Source of the DNA: CAYOID01 sp964573115
Lineage (GTDB): Bacteria; Desulfobacterota; Desulfovibrionia; Desulfovibrionales; Desulfothermaceae
Direction of reading: 5' to 3'
Assembly: GCA_964573115.1 (NCBI GenBank)
Contig: CAZNIP010000102.1
Location: 1 to 9,525, forward strand
Length of the DNA: 9,525 nt
Below, piece by piece: positions 5,988 through 9,525 of the stretch; the first letter of the stretch is position 1, and each line of letters opens with the position of its first letter. A model generated the notes under the pieces. The model was not told the DNA's origin. It made no database searches and saw nothing but the letters and a program-made list of their open reading frames with translations. The translations under genes and the position numbers were made by a program.

Positions 5988-7106
5988 TCAGAGCACTTCT
6001 TCAGGAAGCTTGCAGACGTCCTGAAGCCCGAAGGCCTCGCCCACCGGGGTGCAGGTCAGAGTTCCGTTGTAGGTGTTCAAGCCGCGGCAGAGGACATGGT
6101 TGTCTTTGCAGGCCTGTTCCACGCCCTTTCCAGCCAGCTGCAGCCCGAACTTGATGGTCGCGTGGTTGAGGGCAAAGGTCGATGTCCTGGCAAAGGCCCC
6201 AGGCATATTGGCCACGCAGTAGTGGACGACGTCGTCGATGACATAAATGGGGTCGCTGTGAGTCGTGGGTTTGGAGGTCTCAAAACATCCCCCCTGATCG
6301 ATGGCCACATCCACGAGCAAGGCCCCGGCCTTCATCATCTTCAGGTGGTCCCTGGTGACCAGCTTCGGGGCTTTGGCCCCTGGAACCAGAACTGCGCCGA
6401 TGACGATGTCCGACTGCTGCAGAGCGGCTTCCAGGTTGTGGCTGTTGCTGAACTGGGTGAAGACATTGACCGGCAGGATGTTTTCCAGGTGCTCCAGAGT
6501 GCCCACGTTGATGTCCAGGATGGTCACCTTGCAGCCGAATCCTGACGCGGTCTTGGCTGCATTGCTGCCGACAACGCCGCCGCCGAGGATCAGGACATTG
6601 GCCGGGAGCACACCTGGCACCCCAGTGGGCAGGAGCCCGCGGCCTCCAAAGGGTTTGCCCATGTAGAAGGCGCCCATGAGCGGAGCCATCCTTCCGGCCA
6701 CTTCACTCATCGGCTTGAGCAGGGGCAGACTGCCGTTGTCTTCCTGAACCGTCTCATAGGCCATGGCGATGATTTCCCGCTCCAGGCAGGCCTTGGTCAG
6801 CTTCTCGTCAGCGGCCAGATGGAAGTAGGTGTACAGGATCTGGCCCGGGCGCATGAGGGTGTATTCGTCAGGCAGGGGCTCTTTGACCTTGACGATCATT
6901 TCAGCGGCGTCCCAGACCTCCTGGGCGTTGTCGATGAGGTGGGCGCCGACCTCCGAGTACTCCGAGTCCCCGATGCCTGATCCGACTCCAGCGCCTTTCT
7001 GGATCAGCACGGTGTGCCCGGCCTCGATATAGGCTCTGGCAGCGGCAGGCGTCAGGCCGACCCGAAACTCGTTATTCTTGATTTCGGTGGGACATCCAAT
7101 CTTCAT
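5988..7106 (-). CDS. ald: Alanine dehydrogenase
   Basis: Ald catalyses NAD-dependent, reversible oxidative deamination of L-alanine to pyruvate and ammonia in the cytosol. The 372 residues equal the family length. Substrate and catalytic residues are all present at the family positions: Arg15 in FRVGLTP, Lys75 in VKVKEP, His96 in YFHLA, and Asp270 in DVAIDQGG. The Rossmann nucleotide loop is LGGGVVG (174-180), and the GGRG...PGV segment (154-165) precedes it as usual. An AGGAG ribosome site lies upstream of the ATG. The gene follows the ACT-domain gene by 52 bp with no terminator between, so both are probably in one operon. Together with the symporter and Alr it forms an alanine-use route to pyruvate, which a sulfate reducer could oxidise further. 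In the reverse direction it would assimilate ammonia. Confidence 0.98.
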   Translation of the reverse strand: MKIGCPTEIKNNEFRVGLTPAAARAYIEAGHTVLIQKGAGVGSGIGDSEYSEVGAHLIDNAQEVWDAAEMIVKVKEPLPDEYTLMRPGQILYTYFHLAADEKLTKACLEREIIAMAYETVQEDNGSLPLLKPMSEVAGRMAPLMGAFYMGKPFGGRGLLPTGVPGVLPANVLILGGGVVGSNAAKTASGFGCKVTILDINVGTLEHLENILPVNVFTQFSNSHNLEAALQQSDIVIGAVLVPGAKAPKLVTRDHLKMMKAGALLVDVAIDQGGCFETSKPTTHSDPIYVIDDVVHYCVANMPGAFARTSTFALNHATIKFGLQLAGKGVEQACKDNHVLCRGLNTYNGTLTCTPVGEAFGLQDVCKLPEEVL

Positions 7107-7158
7107 CTCTTTTCTCCTTTGTGTTGGTGAAAACCGCGTGCAGACAGGCGGTCAGGCT

Positions 7159-7689
7159 CTACGCCTTGACCTGGATATTGACATGGAGCTCGTCTCCCAG
7201 CGCACGCACTTCCCTCTTGAACTCCTCCATGGACAGCGTTTCCGGGAACTCGACATCCAGGTCCACAGTGTACAGAGCGGTCCCGCTCTGGGGGACATGG
7301 GAACGTCTGGAGTTCAGATGGAGGATGTTCACGGAACTGTCGGCAAGGTAGCGACTGACCCGGTAGACGATCCCGGTCTGGTCGATGCCTTCAATGTGCA
7401 TGGTGGCTCGGGGCAGGTCGGGCTGCTCCTTACGGGGGGACTGCTGGAGGGGTCGGTAAAAGGCGGTGATGGACTTTTCCCGTTCCAGCCTCCTGAGGTC
7501 GTTCAGGAGCTTCTGTTCAAGATCTGGATCCTGGGAGGAGAAGAGGAAGATGACTGCAAATTCGTCGGAGAGCCTGGTCATGTTGGCGTCTTCGAGATTG
7601 CATTCGTGTTCATAGATGATCTCAGTCACGTCTGCGACAATCCCAACCCGATCCTGACCAAAAGCGGTCATGATGTAGCGTTGTCTCAT
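7159..7689 (-). CDS. Two-ACT-domain protein, GcvR-like amino acid sensor
   Basis: This 176-residue soluble protein is made of two ACT domains, at about residues 4-75 and 96-175. Each opens with the ligand-loop motif of the family: GQDRVGIVADVT (11-22) and GIDQTGIVYRVS (101-112). The arrangement and size resemble GcvR, the glycine cleavage system repressor accessory protein, and related stand-alone ACT proteins. There is no DNA-binding domain, so it would act by binding an amino acid and a partner protein. The start follows a good GGAGGAAG site. It sits between lipA and ald, so glycine or alanine is the natural guess for its ligand. The domain call is firm; the ligand and any regulatory role are inferred. 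The 89-bp gap to lipA shows no convincing promoter or terminator. Confidence 0.85.
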   Translation of the reverse strand: MRQRYIMTAFGQDRVGIVADVTEIIYEHECNLEDANMTRLSDEFAVIFLFSSQDPDLEQKLLNDLRRLEREKSITAFYRPLQQSPRKEQPDLPRATMHIEGIDQTGIVYRVSRYLADSSVNILHLNSRRSHVPQSGTALYTVDLDVEFPETLSMEEFKREVRALGDELHVNIQVKA

Positions 7690-7778
7690 ACTCTTCCTCC
7701 CATGGGTTGCGGAGTCATGTGTTAGAGAAACAACAAGATCAAAGTCCTGTAGGGGCTTACTCCAATGACTTCAGACTG

Positions 7779-8663
7779 TCAAATTCTCCCCTGCAGATAG
7801 AGGGAATGGGCCTTGTACGAACTGCGCACAAAAGGTCCGCTGGCCACCTCCCGGAAACCGGTCTCCAGGGCGATGGTCCGCCAGGCTTCGAATTCTTCCG
7901 GCCTGAGGTAGCGCTGAACCGGAAGATGATTCCGGGTCGGCTGAAGGTACTGCCCCAGGGTCAGAATCCGGCAGCCGGACTGGACGCAGTCCTTGAGGGT
8001 CTGACGGACTTCCTGCCCGGTTTCCCCCAGCCCGAGCATGAGCCCCGTCTTGGTCGGAATGTCCGGGGAGAGCTCGTGAGCCTTGTGCAGGAGCTCGAGG
8101 GAACGCTGATAGCCGGCCCCGGGCCGGGCCCGGGCATAGAGTCGGGGGACGGTCTCCAGGTTGTGGTTGAAAACCTCAGGCCGAGCCTGAAGCACGAGCT
8201 TGAGGCTGTCCAAGCTGCCCTGAAAATCGGGAACAAGGATTTCGATTTTGGTTTCCGGGTTCAGGGCCCGGATCTGGGCCATGGTCTCGGAAAAGATGGA
8301 TGCCCCTCCATCGGGCAGATCGTCCCTGGTGACAGAGGTGATCACGGCATAGCGGAGTCCCAGGGCTTTGACGGCTCGGGCGACCTTTCGGGGTTCGTCA
8401 GGGTCCAGAGGACCGGAAGGGTCGTGCTGCACGGCACAGAATCGACAGTCCCTGGTGCAGGAAGGGCCCATGATCAGGAAGGTCGCTGTCTGATTGGCGA
8501 AGCACTCCCACTGATTCGGGCATTTGGCTTCCTGGCAGACGGTGTGCAGACCCTGTTCACTGATCAGGGTGCTCACTTTTCCGAAGGCCGGCGAGTTGGG
8601 GAGGCTCCTCTTCAGCCAGCTTGGCTTGTGAACCAGAGGCTTGGGGCGTGTCGTTTGACTCAT
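7779..8663 (-). CDS. lipA: Lipoyl synthase
   Basis: LipA is a radical-SAM enzyme that inserts two sulfurs into the octanoyl group carried on lipoyl domains, such as the glycine cleavage H protein or 2-oxoacid dehydrogenase E2. All cluster ligands are visible: the auxiliary cluster motif CX4CX5C (Cys43, Cys48, Cys54), the radical-SAM motif CX3CX2C (Cys69, Cys73, Cys76), and the C-terminal RSSY (280-283), whose serine ligates the auxiliary cluster. The conserved stretches VITSVTRDDLPDGGA, FNHNLETVPRLY and LTLGQYLQP are intact, and 294 residues is a normal length. The start at 8663 fits the family N-terminus (KPSWLKRSLP) and has GGAG upstream. It lies inside the 3' end of lipB, overlapping by 107 nt in another frame, so the two are translated from one message. 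Confidence 0.98.
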   Translation of the reverse strand: MSQTTRPKPLVHKPSWLKRSLPNSPAFGKVSTLISEQGLHTVCQEAKCPNQWECFANQTATFLIMGPSCTRDCRFCAVQHDPSGPLDPDEPRKVARAVKALGLRYAVITSVTRDDLPDGGASIFSETMAQIRALNPETKIEILVPDFQGSLDSLKLVLQARPEVFNHNLETVPRLYARARPGAGYQRSLELLHKAHELSPDIPTKTGLMLGLGETGQEVRQTLKDCVQSGCRILTLGQYLQPTRNHLPVQRYLRPEEFEAWRTIALETGFREVASGPFVRSSYKAHSLYLQGRI

Positions 8664-9393
8664 GAATGTCTCCGAATGCTGGCAGGATGTCCTGCAGGGG
8701 CGCTGGGACCAGTCGTCTGTGAAAGAAGTCCTGAAAGTGAGCCTTGAGACGCTGCCGGACCTGGTCTGGACTGACCGTTCTCCGGGCTTGCCGGGTCAGG
8801 GAGGTCATGGCCACGCCGTTGAGCCCGCAGGGGTTGATCCAGGTGAACGGGGTCAGGTCCAGATCCACGTTCAGGGCCAGGCCGTGAAAAGTGATCCCCC
8901 GGCGCAGGGCCAGACCGAGACTGCCCAGCTTGGTCGATCCCACCCAGACGCCCCGTCCGGACAGACTCCGTTCGGCCTGAACCCCGAAATCAGCTGCAGT
9001 GCGGACCATGATCTCCTCCAGCCCGAAAACGAGCTCGGTCATCCCGATTCCGGCCTTCCTGAGGTCGATGATCGGGTAGAGGATGATCTGGCCTGGACCG
9101 TGGTAGGTGATGTCGCCGCCGCGTTCGATGCGCACGACCTCGATGGACCGCTCATCCAGGAAGGCCGAACCGACCAGGAGGTTGTCCAGGCTGCCGCTTC
9201 GCCCCACGGTGAAGACCGGGGGGTGTTCCAGGATGAGCAGGAGGTCTCTGGCGGTGTCTCCCGCCTTACGGCGGTCCACGAGCACCCTCTGGAGCTCCAG
9301 GGCCGCCTGGTAGCCCATGATCTGAAATTCCAGGAGCAGGCAGTCCCCGGGCGGACGCTCAGGGGGTGTCCGGGACGAATCGGTATTCTTCAT
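8557..9393 (-). CDS. lipB: Octanoyl-ACP:protein octanoyltransferase
   Basis: LipB moves octanoyl from acyl carrier protein to the lysine of lipoyl domains, the step before LipA. Visible landmarks are the RGGDITYHGPGQ motif (91-102), the active-site lysine Lys155 in the segment before RRGITFHGLALNV (164-176), and the catalytic cysteine Cys189 in INPCGLNGVAMTSL. The core ends near residue 225, where most LipB proteins end. Here about 50 more residues follow, polar and without a recognised domain, and the last 35 are encoded within lipA. The tail may be genuine or may reflect a lost stop codon. The start at 9393 is used because the family N-terminus (LLLEFQIMGYQAAL) begins near residue 19; its ribosome site is poor, with only an AGGG close to the ATG, so the start is less certain. 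Confidence 0.93.
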   Translation of the reverse strand: MKNTDSSRTPPERPPGDCLLLEFQIMGYQAALELQRVLVDRRKAGDTARDLLLILEHPPVFTVGRSGSLDNLLVGSAFLDERSIEVVRIERGGDITYHGPGQIILYPIIDLRKAGIGMTELVFGLEEIMVRTAADFGVQAERSLSGRGVWVGSTKLGSLGLALRRGITFHGLALNVDLDLTPFTWINPCGLNGVAMTSLTRQARRTVSPDQVRQRLKAHFQDFFHRRLVPAPLQDILPAFGDIHESNDTPQASGSQAKLAEEEPPQLAGLRKSEHPDQ

Positions 9394-9439
9394 GCCCTGA
9401 AGGCTGACCTCACAAGCTCAGCTCGTATTCAAAAGAGGA

Positions 9440-9467
9440 GAATTCAGGAGCCAGAAGCCAGAATTCA
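9440..9467. repeat. Heptad repeat GAATTCA-GGAGCCA-GAAGCCA-GAATTCA
   Basis: Four 7-bp units follow one another, the first and last identical, giving a 9-bp direct repeat AGAATTCAG at 9439-9447 and 9460-9468. The GANNNCA framework is also that of the tract at 3100-3141, with other bases in the variable positions. It lies between lipB and the gene upstream, and its last unit contains the stop codon of that gene when read on the minus strand. Confidence 0.65.
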
Positions 9468-9525
9468 GCCCTGATCAAACTGGCCGGTCGACTTTTTCCC
9501 CGGCACCTCGGGCATCTTTTCTCCC
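9465..9525 (-). CDS. C-terminal end of an unidentified upstream gene (partial)
   Basis: A minus-strand frame is open from the window edge to a TGA at 9465-9467 and gives 19 residues ending in KKSTGQFDQG. It is too short to assign. It is probably the 3' end of a gene co-oriented with lipB, 71 bp before the lipB start. A glycine cleavage or other lipoyl-enzyme gene would suit the context, but nothing in these residues proves it. Alternatively the ATG at residue 4, which follows GGGAG, could start a 16-codon leader peptide. Confidence 0.4.
   Translation of the reverse strand, partial: GEKMPEVPGKKSTGQFDQG

Noticed and set aside
7690..7778. Promoter in the lipA-ACT gap (TTGATC with CATGAC or TCTAAC)
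   Set aside because: Only three of six -10 positions match at proper spacing, or the spacing is wrong; a single operon explains the layout as well.

Overview
The window reads as a GC-rich chromosomal segment from an anaerobic deltaproteobacterium, most likely a sulfate reducer related to Desulfovibrionales. This guess rests on gene content and style (alanine dehydrogenase with a sodium/alanine symporter, separate lipA and lipB beside an ACT-domain protein, intergenic heptad repeats), not on a marker gene. All genes are metabolic or transport genes. I see no mobile element, CRISPR array, tRNA or rRNA, and no defence system.

Left part, plus strand (1-1759): the 3' part of proX, a periplasmic glycine betaine/proline-betaine binding protein, is followed after about 150 bp of hairpin-rich spacer by a second, different betaine-type binding protein with its own signal peptide. 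The permease and ATPase partners are not in the window and would be expected to the left.

Right part, minus strand (9525 down to 1858), in order of transcription: the tail of an unidentified gene, lipB, lipA (overlapping lipB by 107 nt), a two-ACT-domain GcvR-like protein, alanine dehydrogenase (ald), a strong intrinsic terminator, alanine racemase (alr), a sodium/alanine symporter of the AGCS family, a second strong terminator, and an alanine/serine-glyoxylate-type aminotransferase with its own promoter and a structured leader. The aminotransferase is convergent with the second betaine-binding gene.

Together the genes fit one theme. The symporter imports alanine (or glycine), Alr interconverts D- and L-alanine, and Ald deaminates L-alanine to pyruvate, ammonia and NADH. 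The aminotransferase can pass the amino group from alanine or serine to glyoxylate, giving glycine. LipB and LipA make the lipoyl cofactor needed by the glycine cleavage H protein and by 2-oxoacid dehydrogenases, and the ACT protein resembles GcvR-type glycine sensors. This links alanine, glycine and possibly betaine use, but the glycine cleavage genes themselves are not visible, so the link is an inference.

The items most worth a second look are small-scale: two heptad-repeat tracts sharing a GANNNCA framework (one supplies a stop codon, the other lies in a 5' leader), an eight-C run at the start of alr, the long lipB/lipA overlap, alr starting without a ribosome site just after a terminator, and hairpin-rich leaders. 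I did not find a convincing new multi-gene system.
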